From the NCBI GenBank assembly GCA_030077755.1, contig JAQJZZ010000002.1:248001-312000 (forward strand): 64,000 nucleotides of DNA. The letters run 5' to 3'. Shown here piece after piece: positions 1 through 10,740 of this stretch (the first letter of the stretch is position 1; each line of letters opens with the position of its first letter). The notes below the pieces were generated by a model. It had not been told where the DNA came from. It ran no database searches and saw nothing but the letters and a program-made list of their open reading frames with translations. The position numbers were made by a program, and so were the translations under genes. The stretch is from Filosporella fistucella (Eukaryota > Ascomycota > Leotiomycetes > Helotiales).

Positions 1-1414
1 AGACTGACTGCATGGACACCAAGGCATGCCGTGACGCACCATATTAAAATATTTTCTAAGAAGTCCCTACACGATTTTGCGGCTAAGTTGCAATTTTCAC
101 GAGCCAGAAGTTGATGCGTAGCATTCTAGAATTCTTCTATGCTGGGAGTTTATCTATAGATTTCTCATTGAATTACAGAATAAAACTGTATTCTTTTCAT
201 TTTACTATGCGTAAAGTGAGGGGCATTGGCTATACGACTGAAAAATCGCAAGATGAAACCTTTTTAAATATTTTTATAGTTGACTTCTTAAACAAGAAAA
301 ATGATACCAAAGAATTACAGTATCGATTCCTGACTCAAAATCTATTCCCGAGTAGCAGAACGTTTTCTCCCCTATTTTCCCTGTTTTCTATCACTTATTA
401 CCACCACTGTGCTAGAGAAACAAACATCCCGAGTGCCAAAGTGACGTCTGGGGGAGCTAGGAAGGCTCGTCTCGAGTGTGGGGTCTAGAGTTTTTTTTTT
501 TCCGATGCAGCAACTAACTCACTCACGTGGGAGTGAAATGACAAGATGCGACAATTGCAAGATAAATACCTGTATCATCAAAATTAATCATAGAAAGTTT
601 TGCATTCTTTGTTCCAGAGACATCCAATATATCTTGAATCGAAGTTCTTGGGCTGTGGGGGAAATTTCCATTTCATCACGGCATGTCTTGACGTCCACTT
701 CCACCAAGTGGTTTAGATGTGTAAGTGGTTTAGAGGTGACCTCATCTACGTGTAGAACTCTATGGAAAATCTTACTCGGCAGCTTTGCAGCTTGTTCTGT
801 ACCACTGGGAGTTATATAAGTCACGCGTCTCTCTTCACATGGCTATTCTGCAAATAATCACCGTGTTTGTACTAACTCTTGGGCCAAAAATAATTGACTT
901 ACTCCAGTAAACACTGACCCCTTGGACCACAAGCATTTATCTAAGATTTCTTCGTATCATCCTCAAGTATGCTCTGTAGAGTATCTCAAAGTATCACATA
1001 TCCATCATCACTGTTCTGCACAGATTCACTTTCGAACATGGTTGCTTCGCAGTTCATAATTCAAACGGGACTTGTGCGCTTAGAATCAGCTATATCGTCC
1101 ACCAATTCTGGTTGAGAAGTACAAATCACAAACGGGAAATAAAATATGCATTAGATACACAGTGAGCTTTACGATCCGTCAAAAATTCTTATATTTCTGT
1201 AACTGAAGCATAAACTTAATCCCAAGATGTTACGACCAAAGCACAAATGAGAATCCCCCCTGTTCTCTTCCCATCCAAAGAATGCTTGGCAACACCGATA
1301 ATACCAAAAATAACAACCCAAAGAGAATGATCTATCATCTAATCAACATAGTTTCCTTGGTGCGAGAATGAGGAACATACCCAAGATCCGACTTCCAAAC
1401 CACAGAATGGCTCT
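1..1414. other. Intergenic, no gene recognised
   Basis: I see no conserved coding region. The longest open frames (around 111-488 on the plus strand, 588-824 on the minus strand) have no recognisable domain and no splice-consistent continuation. The last part (about 1250-1414) is the 3' flank of the small secreted-protein gene that is read leftwards. Confidence 0.6.
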
Positions 1415-1645
1415 CTACTGCTTGCAGCAACATCTCGCCTTGCCCCAGCTACAAGACTGCATGATATCAAATCCTCCAACATTTTGGCAATACCATTCAC
1501 ATTTCTTGGCCCAGCCCCATGCACAGTTGCTGGCATGCTTACATGTTGCACGGACTTGAAGTGCTTCGGGAAGCTCAGCGGGGGAAGGAGCGGCTAGGAC
1601 ACTGGTGGCGAGAGTGAGGACGATGATGGAGAGGACGTTCTTCAT
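1415..1645 (-). CDS. Small secreted cysteine-rich peptide, defensin-like spacing
   Basis: A single-exon gene for 76 residues. Residues 1-18 form a clear signal peptide (charged Lys2, then a hydrophobic core, cleavage likely after LA at 18). The mature part has eight cysteines at 35, 41, 49, 53, 65, 72, 73 and 74. Cys49-x3-Cys53 followed by a C-terminal Cys72-x-Cys74 is the spacing of cysteine-stabilised alpha-beta (CSab) peptides. The mature peptide is also rich in Trp (43, 45, 51, 67) and is basic. A TATA-like site lies about 125 bp upstream. Secretion is well supported; a defensin or effector role is inferred only from size, charge and cysteine spacing. No homolog is recognised. The ATG is unambiguous and no intron is needed. 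Confidence 0.75.
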   Translation of the reverse strand: MKNVLSIIVLTLATSVLAAPSPAELPEALQVRATCKHASNCAWGWAKKCEWYCQNVGGFDIMQSCSWGKARCCCKQ

Positions 1646-1768
1646 TGTGGCGGTAGATTTGATAGCTTGCAGGTTTTGGGAATGATCGGTATGTCAAGGA
1701 AAATTGGTGGATGTTGTCGTAGTGAAGCTGACTTGATACTGTCGAACATTGCGAGGGAAAATTGTGCA

Positions 1769-1775
1769 CTTTATA
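1769..1775 (-). promoter_or_regulatory. TATA-like box for the small secreted peptide gene
   Basis: On the minus strand the sequence reads TATAAAG about 125 bp before the ATG of the cysteine-rich peptide. That would put transcription start roughly 90-100 bp before the ATG. This is a sequence match only. Confidence 0.45.
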
Positions 1776-3601
1776 CTTTTCAAGGGCAAGTGAGCACCAC
1801 GCTGCAGATGGCTTGATGCTTCCTCAACTCAGAAAATAGATGCAATTGACAGACACTCAAAGCTGCAAGTCTTCAGGATCCACAATCCTTTCTCCAAGAC
1901 TCCATCTACCTGTCCAGCTGAAGCAAATCAACTCTACTGTTCCCCCGAGCTGACTTGGGTTTAGAATTTTTAAATCAAATCTATTGGCCTTTCGCTATTC
2001 AAAATAGATTGATCAGGATCTAGAGGCAAATTCTGATACTATTCGCAGGTGATTCAAGAAGCAAGCAATTCAAAAAGGAGGCTCGCTTACAAGGAAACCC
2101 CTGACACAAGACCAGGAGGATTTCTGAGCCTTGGCAGCGCTTATTACCCAGTGCACTATTGGACCTCATCGAAGGATCAAAAGACAAATAATATCTGGAG
2201 TTGCGCACTATTAAAGATACTCTTAACGAGGTATGCGAAGAACCTTGATGCTCCTCAGCCGCACGGTTTTAACCTCTGTGAATAACCGGGTTCCTGGTCA
2301 CACCACACGACTGATCTGCACCTAAGCTGTGCTTCCTGTTGTATGTTGGCAACTTTAAAAGTCGGGATACAGTTATGCCGCCTGACGGCGCGAAATAGAT
2401 CTGCCCCAGAATTAGCAACGCTGAAGGAATGATGGAGATCCTTATGGCTTGGCGCTGACTTCACGATAGGCTTGGAGATATGGATGGTGGCATGAAGTGG
2501 AAATTAAATAGTAGATGGAGTGAAAATCTTTGAAAGAATATATGGGGTCCGTTTTGAACTCCTGCTTCGAAGGTTTAGGAGTGTAATTAATTATACATCA
2601 CGAGTTGCTATTTTTAGAGTTGTGATGTGGCCCCTAATATTTAGGACAACACTTGAAGAGTGCACCTCGTCAAGATGTTCAAAACATGAGGAAAAACATA
2701 GCTAATAATATTTCGAGACACTTTTACCTATAATGGGTTTATATGGCATGTCAGAACAACCTTTTGTGGAGCTTTTGCGAAGTGTTGTAGAAAGATGTCA
2801 TGTGACCCGTTCTTAATTATCATATCACCTCGCAACCACATGTCAGAACCCAATCTCCGAATCTTTGACTATATTCGAATGGAGATCACACCTTGTGGGC
2901 TAATTTCGGATTGCGATAGATTCTCGCTTTAGTCTTGTCAAATTTGCCGACTTTGACAATGGGGTTGTCACTCCTCTAGGATAAGCTTCATCGCTTTGTC
3001 TTCATGTTTTTGAAGTGTATCCCTCCACTAGCGATAAAGAGATCGATAAATTAAAGGATTATATCAGATATAAAATTATAAAAACAAAGAGATACCATCA
3101 GCCAAGTGTTCAAAACAATGCCCGTTGAAATACATTGCAAAGGAGCGCAGATACAAGGATGAGGGGAAATTGATATGACCGGCCGCTTTTTGAGACTCTT
3201 TCTATCACACCATTCACTGATTGATATCAGGTAGAATTATGAGCGCTATTGATACTAAAAGTGCACGCTATGAAAGAAGCGAGGCAATATTGATACTCAA
3301 AGTACCAAGTGTATACGTCAACGATAAATCTGTAACATCCTATTACCACTCTTGCTTTGAGAACTCTATCCCCGATATTACAAATGTGAGTAATAGAGCG
3401 GATATGGAAAAGATCTTTCTCAAATGCAGCAAATGGATATCAGCAGTTCTAATTGAGGGGTTGCTACAATTTGGGTGTGGTCTCGCTCAATAGCCACACC
3501 TTCTTTATAAAAATTCTCATGAATTTCAAGGTGACGGAGGATATATATAGTGGTGTATGCCCGTGGAGATGAAAATAATCCTCAATTATTGAGTCCGAAG
3601 C
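1776..3601. other. Intergenic, no gene recognised
   Basis: This stretch has many stop codons in all frames. A short plus-strand open frame at 3221-3493 has no recognisable family. Just left of 3602, minus-strand frames near 3510-3560 contain a GHTPLYI-like string that may be a further scrap of the adjacent ankyrin relic. Confidence 0.5.
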
Positions 3602-3745
3602 CTACTTAGTCCCTCGCAAATCTCCTGTGTTATTGAGGTTTGCTCCTGCTTGCAACAGCGCTCTGACAATTCCGAGGTCTCTGCGAGAGACAGCGATCTG
3701 TAATGGCGTGACTTGGATCCCCTCTGTATCAGGACTAGCACCGAG
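3602..3745 (-). pseudogene. Ankyrin-repeat gene relic
   Basis: Read on the minus strand from 3745, the frame gives about 47 residues with a textbook ankyrin unit: a GASPDTEG turn, TPLQIAVSRRDLGIVRALL helices and QAGANLN as the next turn. A TAG at 3604-3602 then ends it. The segment is preceded by TTTTGTAG, which could be an old splice acceptor. No start codon, upstream repeats or downstream repeats in frame were found, so this looks like a fragment of a larger ankyrin (possibly NACHT- or HET-associated) gene. It lies about 1 kb from a HET-domain gene on the same strand. Confidence 0.65.
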
Positions 3746-4776
3746 CTACAAAAGGCGAGATAGGACGTAATCAGAATCGGGCGAATGGGTATCAGGGTGA
3801 CCTTCTACAAAATAAGATAACGTCCGTCCCATTGTGCCGAGACGCACCCCGTGACGAGACAAAACCTAGGTACTTCGAGTTTAATTACCTGTAAATCTAT
3901 AAGCGTGTCAAAATATCTATTTTTATTTGTTTGCAAATGTTTTACATACCTCTCCTAAACACTTCCAACTTATCAATTCTGAGATTTATCATTGCGTCGT
4001 CGTCGCCCTCCACAGTTTATAGAGAGCCTCGTTTCAACCTATATCAGGACCCCTCGACGCGCGACACCACCGCGAAGTTTCTTTTCCTTGCTTTACTTAT
4101 AGAACGATTAGATGTAGGTATCTGAGATTAATCACGATATTAAAAGTTTATTCTTAGTGTTATAACGGACAGAGCTGGCCATAGCATACGCCATCGACAC
4201 ATAGGCTGATACCAACTCCAATTAAGCGACCAAGGATCTTGGTCTGTGGCGGTGTGGCTGTAGAAGCCTCGGTAAGACTTTAGCGGCTGCGAAAGGTATG
4301 GGGCCTGCGACGTTTGTGGCTGGCCGTACCTTGCCGGGAATCCCCGGTTTCCGATATCCTCCGATGAAACTAAAGCACAAAGTGACCCTTTGCGGAGCCA
4401 AAATCAGCCATCCTTTTCCTGCAAAATACAATCTTGCTTCCTAACTTGTCGGCTTCTTCGCTATTATCCTTCTATTTAACCTTACTGTCAACTTTCACTC
4501 TACACAGTAGTGTAAGTTACACAAGATGGGTAGATCATCATAAGCTTGCTCACGGTCCCAGTAACATTAAGTCTATCAAAGGGAATAGGCACATCTGACT
4601 TGCTCTGACTATCGCCTTACTGCGTGTTTCGTCATGGTGTACTTTACTCCGCCTGGGCTTCGATATAACTATGAAGTCGCTATACAATTGTAATTCAAGC
4701 ATGACAGTGAACATGACAATTTCAACAATCTTACGAGAAAATCCCCACCAGGAGTTGCGGGGGCATGAAATTCTCT
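3746..4776. other. Intergenic between ankyrin relic and HET gene
   Basis: No convincing gene. The minus-strand frame at 4222-4431 and plus-strand frame at 3931-4125 lack any recognised motif. The right edge is the 3' flank of the HET-domain gene. Confidence 0.5.
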
Positions 4777-5847
4777 TTATCTTCCGCCTTCTCTGTACAG
4801 CCCAATGACCTGGCCGGAAGCCACATACTTGTTAGGCTTTGTTGGGTTATTCGGATTAGCAGGAAGTCCCAGTCGGTGTCTCAGGATGAATTCGAGTTCC
4901 GAGGTATTATATTTAGGGGAGTCAGCTTTCTCTGCCCACATAACTTGCGAAACCAGAGCTTCCAGCGGCTTCTTGTAGTCGACATCAATCCTTTGCCTCG
5001 AGCCGGGTGAGAGAAACCCCAGAAAACCGTACACTATGTCATGTGGCAGCTGGCACTCAGAAAACCTGAACAGCTGTAGCCACATCTTTAGACCTTGAGG
5101 ATTGCTGTTTTCATGCTGCGTTTTGAAGTCTCCAAGCATGATAGGGATCCCCTTGCTATCGGTCCAGTACTTCTTTCTAGCTATATTGAGGAAGTCGTAC
5201 CAATTAATCATCTGCGTCCCAAAATGGATCGTGACTCGCCGAGCGAATATAATCTCCTGGATGATCCAGATCCGGGTCCAATACTGATTCCCACACAGTC
5301 GTTCCACCGCCGCATCTTGCGCCGCAGTGCTTCCTCGGAAAGTAGAGTACGGACCTCCCGCAGGGAAGTAGATCGACGGTCGGTCCTTGATCTTCACCCC
5401 CAGGCTCAGCTCACTCTTCGGTCCCAGCCAGACAAGCACTTCTCTGGCTTTTTGATAGATCTCACCCATCATCTTGACCTGTCTTGCTCGTTCAATGTTG
5501 TTATTTTGATCAATACATATGGCGTCGATCCACAAGGTGCGGTCTTCACCTGGGTACCGCAGGTGATTTAGGGCTTGCCATAGGTTCTCACCGACTTCAA
5601 ATTCGTGCCCATCCAGCAGGATTTTGAAACTTGGATATACTGGACCCCAGCGATATGAGAGGGCATCAAACGAGGTATTGTATGAAACGACGTAGTCCAA
5701 GGTCAGGACTTTGAGGGTGCAAGATACAGGCGATGAGTCTTCTCCATGCTGGAGGGTGACGGTCCGAATTTGACCCTCTCGGCCGATGCGGGGATCGAGA
5801 TGCTTTTCACGATAGAGTGGGTGTTGGTTTCTGATGTCAGGCTCCAT
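4777..5847 (-). CDS. Short HET-domain (heterokaryon incompatibility-type) protein
   Basis: One uninterrupted frame encodes 356 residues with a HET domain (PF06985). The three hallmark blocks are present: FDALSYRWG near residues 60-68, LWIDAICIDQ near 104-113 followed by RARQVKMMGEIYQKA, and VLVWLG shortly after. A later block (DIVYGFLGF) matches the region that usually follows the domain. Typical HET proteins run to 600-700 residues with a long variable C-terminal half. This one stops soon after the DIVYGFLG block, so it is either a short family member or C-terminally truncated. HET proteins mediate allorecognition and cell death between incompatible hyphae; partner and specificity cannot be read here. 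No intron is required and the ATG is clear. Confidence 0.8.
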   Translation of the reverse strand: MEPDIRNQHPLYREKHLDPRIGREGQIRTVTLQHGEDSSPVSCTLKVLTLDYVVSYNTSFDALSYRWGPVYPSFKILLDGHEFEVGENLWQALNHLRYPGEDRTLWIDAICIDQNNNIERARQVKMMGEIYQKAREVLVWLGPKSELSLGVKIKDRPSIYFPAGGPYSTFRGSTAAQDAAVERLCGNQYWTRIWIIQEIIFARRVTIHFGTQMINWYDFLNIARKKYWTDSKGIPIMLGDFKTQHENSNPQGLKMWLQLFRFSECQLPHDIVYGFLGFLSPGSRQRIDVDYKKPLEALVSQVMWAEKADSPKYNTSELEFILRHRLGLPANPNNPTKPNKYVASGQVIGLYREGGR

Positions 5848-6482
5848 CTTTAGGATTGAGATTTCTAACCGATGCTAGATATGCTGGGTGAATGAATAGA
5901 GTGTTGCTCAGGTCACCAGAGCGCAACTGGTAATGTCAAGGCTAGGGTGGTCTGTGCGCTTAGACCTGTTCAAAAGAGTAAAATCCGACAGGACACCAGT
6001 CTCGCTCCTCGCTGTACCTAGAACGAACTTCAGCTGTTAGCCAAAGCATTCAAGGGGAATCCGTTCCTTCTACACAATTGCTGACGAATTTGAAGACGAC
6101 ATTATGGATGACAGAGTCCGCAAAAGTCGAAAACATGACCAAAGTAGCCCCCCGTATTAGCATGCCGGGCAGAAGGGCGTGATATAGCGATAATGTGCGT
6201 GACTTTAGTAATCATTTTCTCAGCTAAATCACGTGAACAGGCTCCGAAACTTCCGAACGCTCTTGCTATACCAGTGTACCCCCCGGACTGCATCCTTTTC
6301 ATCTCTGATCGCCTTTAAATTTTAGAGGCATAATACCTTGGTACTGGAATGCTCTTTACATGTTCAGAATACCAAAAAGACTTCAGTGGTCGAGGTGAAA
6401 CAGGGGGGGATGGCAGAAGCGGCGATCGGTTGCGGCAACAAAATGATCGACAGCATAATCAACCACAGTCTTTTACTTATAC
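5848..6482. other. Upstream flank of HET gene, no gene seen
   Basis: This region holds the presumed promoter of the HET-domain gene. I see no conserved coding sequence. The minus-strand frame at 6102-6302 is unsupported. Confidence 0.5.
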
Positions 6483-9127
6483 TTAAGTAGCGGTCCTAAG
6501 GAAAAATAACTGTAGAAAAGAACATTTCAACAACAATTTTATAGGCTTGCTAGAAAAGAATTTGTGATTCGAAAACTGTAAATTTGTCTCGTTACAGGGT
6601 GCGTCTCGGCACACAGGGATGGACGTTAGTAAATCAATGTAGCGGACCAGCCCAGAAGCTTCCTGTTCGAACAATTCTAACATTCTTTTGTCAAACAAAC
6701 CCATTAGTGCTATAAACTTGATGAGACCATACTCGAATTTCTTCACTGGGTCTCCAATAAGAGTACGCAGCGACCCGGATAGAGTTTGTCGCAGGATACT
6801 GTGTATATCCAGTTTTTTTATGAAGACTTTTGCAAGATTGTAGCAGTTCATCAGCAGGAGATTGACGAAGATAGGCATCTTGGAGTCTTTCATAGATTCA
6901 TGCCAACTAATATTCCAGAACCCCGGACACATTGATCGAAACCAATAGGTAGTTCCGACGCTTGCCCTTCGAGAAAATCGAAAGAAGGCTTCCCCAAGAC
7001 TCTCGTAATGGGCTTCGAAGGAGTCAAGAAGGCAGAATGTCAAATTGGGCTCAATTTGTACTTCGTGGTCTAGTAGGGACCTGACTGAAGTAATAGGACA
7101 ATACTCTCAAAGATGTAGAGAATCCCGAAGCGCCTCGTTGTTCCGACATTCTGAAATTCGCAAGTAGTCCTTGAGAGCAGAGAAGACACCATGGTTTATA
7201 CAAGTTGGTTCTCTGAATTATATGGAATAGACTTGAGAAATCTTTGAAATGTTTACGCGGAGGCAGTTTTCCGGTCATAGCCTCAATATACAGCTCATTT
7301 GCGACATACTAAATTGATTTTACTAAATGATGTTCGATTATCACTCGAATTGTCCAATCTGTTTTGAAGTGCGTTCGCTCTGCATGCTTATGACCGTCTA
7401 GGTGTCTCTAGGAATCTGGTGAGGGACGGCTATTAGATTCTCTTCCTGAATCGAAGCGTTCCCAACACTTTGACGATAATGAGGTAATAGTCTTCTACAC
7501 CGCGCAAACAAAATGTGATCAACATTCAGGCGACTGGGTAAATTCTTGCACATAAGACTACTTTTGGTCTGATGGAAGAGACACCATAACCTATTACAGT
7601 ATCTCGTTTCGGAGTCTGGATTCATACCTGAATGAAAGAGAAATTTCATCGCTACAATTTTCCAGTATGAAATGAGCCGGAACGTCCTAGCCCACGATAA
7701 GTGCGGAGATTCAAAACCATTTTTCACGAACATGTGGGGTATACCAAACGTCTCGCTCACAAAAGCCTACGATAATTCGCGATTTTATCCTTATACAGTA
7801 ATAGTGGAGCATTCAGGTAGCCTCAATACTAATTGAACACTTTCTGCAGGAAAACACTTGCAACATCACATACTAGGCCGTCCAAGACAGATTGACGATG
7901 GTAGTGAGATATGGATGAGCTCAGAGAAGAACCTCGAATTTCTTGGATCTTGCAAGCCTCTCCAAACGATTTGCAAAAGTAAAATAGAATATTTGAATTT
8001 CGTAGAACAAAACCGTTCTAATAGTGGTTAAAGTAGGGAATACAATATGCCCATATTTAAATTGGATGGTCGAATTTTCGTGACAATGATTTCAACTCTC
8101 AATTGCCAAGACAATCGGATACTTAATTCTGTTCTGTAAAGACATGATCGCCTAGAAACCAGAGGGACAAAAGTCAAATTTTGTCGATTTGCAACAATAA
8201 AATATCCTGACAATGAAGCAAATACTAGATTGCCTCCGGCCTTTTGATTTACAAGTGATCTCACTTTCCCGCTTCATTTCACGTCCCCGCTACCGAAAAT
8301 AATGCCTTTTGAAACGTACCGTCTAAAAGTCAATAATATCAGATTTGCAACAAACCCGATTCGTACCAATGGAAAAACCTATTCTCATCCACTTTGGTCT
8401 ATTCGTGACGTCTTTCTCCGCTCTTTTCTAGCTGTCTTCTATTTTAATAGATACCATGAAACGAACCGTCTGAAAGTCAAAATTTTAGATTTGCAACAAT
8501 ACTTATTCTTGCCAATCAAGAGTTGTGAGGTCCAAGACATCTGTTGAGACCAGCTAGAATAAGCAAGTTCCCCTGATTTGAACTAATGTGCGGTCTGATG
8601 TAAGTGACTTTATGAGCCGCAATACCTCGCAAGTTGAGCCGATTTAGGGTTTGCTCCCGCTGTACTACATCGACTTACAATGCACATCTGACAAGCTCTC
8701 GACTTGAAGTATAGCTTAGGATTTGAAATCATAACTTTCTTCGCCATCAGATTGGAATGTGGTTGAACCCCACTTGCAATCCAGCCACAGATGGAGAGTT
8801 CAGCCCGCACTCTCGCATGGGACGGCAGAAATCTAATGCGCCACCTCAATTCAACATACTTTGAAGTTTGAAATGGTAGATCATACCAGCTAGATTCGTC
8901 TTTCGATCTTCTGGCGTGTGAATCTCATGCAGCAACAAAACTGCCGGGCATCGCCAATAAGGATAGAAAGTAAGTTCGTGGTCGGAACATCGTATTTCGG
9001 ATTTCGCAAGAGCCAGCATCTTCATCCCATCGGAGAATCCTCCTAAAAGAGTGATAAAAGGAGAGCACCAGCTGATCAGCCGCTGGTGTTCATGCAAGTG
9101 ATTGGAGTCCCACCCGCCGCTTGACAA
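6483..9127 (-). pseudogene. Degenerate minus-strand locus with ankyrin-like pieces
   Basis: Several minus-strand frames (9127-8846, 8849-8610, 7760-7398, 7278-7051 and 7043-6483) lie head to tail without forming one gene. The piece at 8849-8610 aligns position by position with the ankyrin relic at 3602-3745: a GVQPHSN turn, KLYFKSRACQMCIVSR helices and STAGANPKS as the next turn. The piece at 7760-7398 has a weaker ankyrin-like string (KIVAMKFLFHSGMNPDS). The 186-codon frame at 7043-6483 has no recognised family. I read the locus as one or more decayed ankyrin-repeat genes. Only the 8610-8849 piece is well supported; the boundaries and the unity of the locus are inference. Confidence 0.4.
8169..8500. 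repeat. Diverged tandem repeat, about 150-bp period
   Basis: A shared core ending in gatttgcaacaa occurs at 8186, 8341 and 8488, each preceded by aaagtcaa and an A/T-rich spacer. Copies two and three also share gaaacgNaccgtctNaaagtcaa. The spacings are 155 and 147 bp, so these look like three old copies of a tandem unit. The intervening sequence is strongly diverged. Confidence 0.65.
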
Positions 9128-10740
9128 ACCTTAAATTCATAGATTATTCCTTCTCTAGAAACATCTCCGCTCTGGGTTCAGGCCGTTATTGTAGATGCTT
9201 TAGTTCTTGGCACGCCATCTTATGGCTAGCAGCTCACCTTGTTTCTTTGACAGCGGACCTCTTACAGTGGCGGTCTGGGGAGGACGATGACTCGTTCTCG
9301 CGTTTTTTACTCCGATAGAGTGGAACATGATCGCCATAGGGATGAAGCGTATTGCATTTAAACAAGGAAAATATCAAGCCTTAGATTTTATGCTATCTTT
9401 TGCTCGAGGTCTGCTTGCAACATGAACAAATGCGTCCATCTTATTTGGTGTTGAATTCGAATTTGTATTCTATTCGGCCAAAGATATGTGTCATTCGGGC
9501 TCGCAGTTCCACAAGGCTGCAGTGAAACAAAGTATCTAAGGTAGTGGTGTACACTTGAGAGATGATTCGCGGCAGTTACCATATCAAATCATTGCGTAAG
9601 AGAAGGGATGTGTGACCTTCGCAGCGCTTGATCTAGGGAAAACTCCTGTTTAGTAAACCTCTTTTCATATCTTGAAAGCCTCGAGATGGGAGAAACCCGT
9701 TGTTAACGCGGTCAATCCTATCTGTGCTGTGCATAAACATCGAAGATCGAGGTCCAAGCGGAGAAAAGGGGGAGGCTTAGTTTGCCGAGGGGGTCTGTGC
9801 AAATACTAAATCAACGTTCCGCCTTCAATATTTCCTGATTAGTGATAGTTTAACACGCCGTTCATACTACAGAGTTCTACTATTGATTCACCTTTCGCTT
9901 GCCATATCGTCCTTGGCAGATTCAGCTCAAGCGTCAGATGACAACATGCCAAAAAAAACAATAAGGGCGCAAACTCTATATTCTTGTTTCGTGGGTTGAA
10001 CCCAGGGGAAGATCAAACGATGCACTACATGATCAGTTTCCAGATGATCTTCTTTGAGATGCAATTGTCACTTGGTTTTTGACTATCGCGATTCCAAAAC
10101 CATCCTGACGCCGCAAGAGAGTGACAGTTCGATAGAAGCCTGTTCGTGAGATCATGATATCGGCGGGTATACGCTCCGATCTATTCAACTATTCCATGGC
10201 GTTCCGACACGATACATCTGAGTGGCTGACTGGCTAACAAATCACAAAGACATGGCCGAACTCATATCTGCTGATGTCTCTTCAACGCCGGGGTCGGTGC
10301 CTCACCAAGGAAAAGAAATTGGTCAAACACAACGGCCGCTTGAATCCGGATCAGCAATCTTGAAGCCCTATGTCTCAATATAGTAATCACTTTCCCCTTG
10401 ACTAAACATGAATAGGAGCAATTTACCCGGCGGGCTGGACGGGTAACGCGGGGTTTAATTCTTCAGCACTTTTAGTGCTTGCCACAGACCTCCCGTGTTC
10501 TTCAATTCGATACTTACGATGAGGTCCAATCGCAAGGAAGAGAATATAGGTTCCATGTGTATCCCGGCGATGTTGATCACACACTCTGCAGTCTTTGAAT
10601 ACCCTGCAAGAGCTTGTCAAAATCGTACAAGCATTTCATGACAGTCCCATCACCAATACTCTGGACCTGCATGTGCAGGCTAAATACAGAGAGATCTCTT
10701 CAACTGAAAGTTGGGTGGGTAACTGCCATCGGACCTCACG
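9128..10740. other. Intergenic, no gene recognised
   Basis: All frames are short and none shows a domain. The last 300 bp are the presumed promoter of the seven-transmembrane protein gene. Confidence 0.55.

Noticed and set aside
9985..10010. gggttgaaccca resembling a tRNA B box
   Set aside because: It is a plain palindrome; no A box or cloverleaf could be laid over the flanks. No tRNA or rRNA gene was found in the window.
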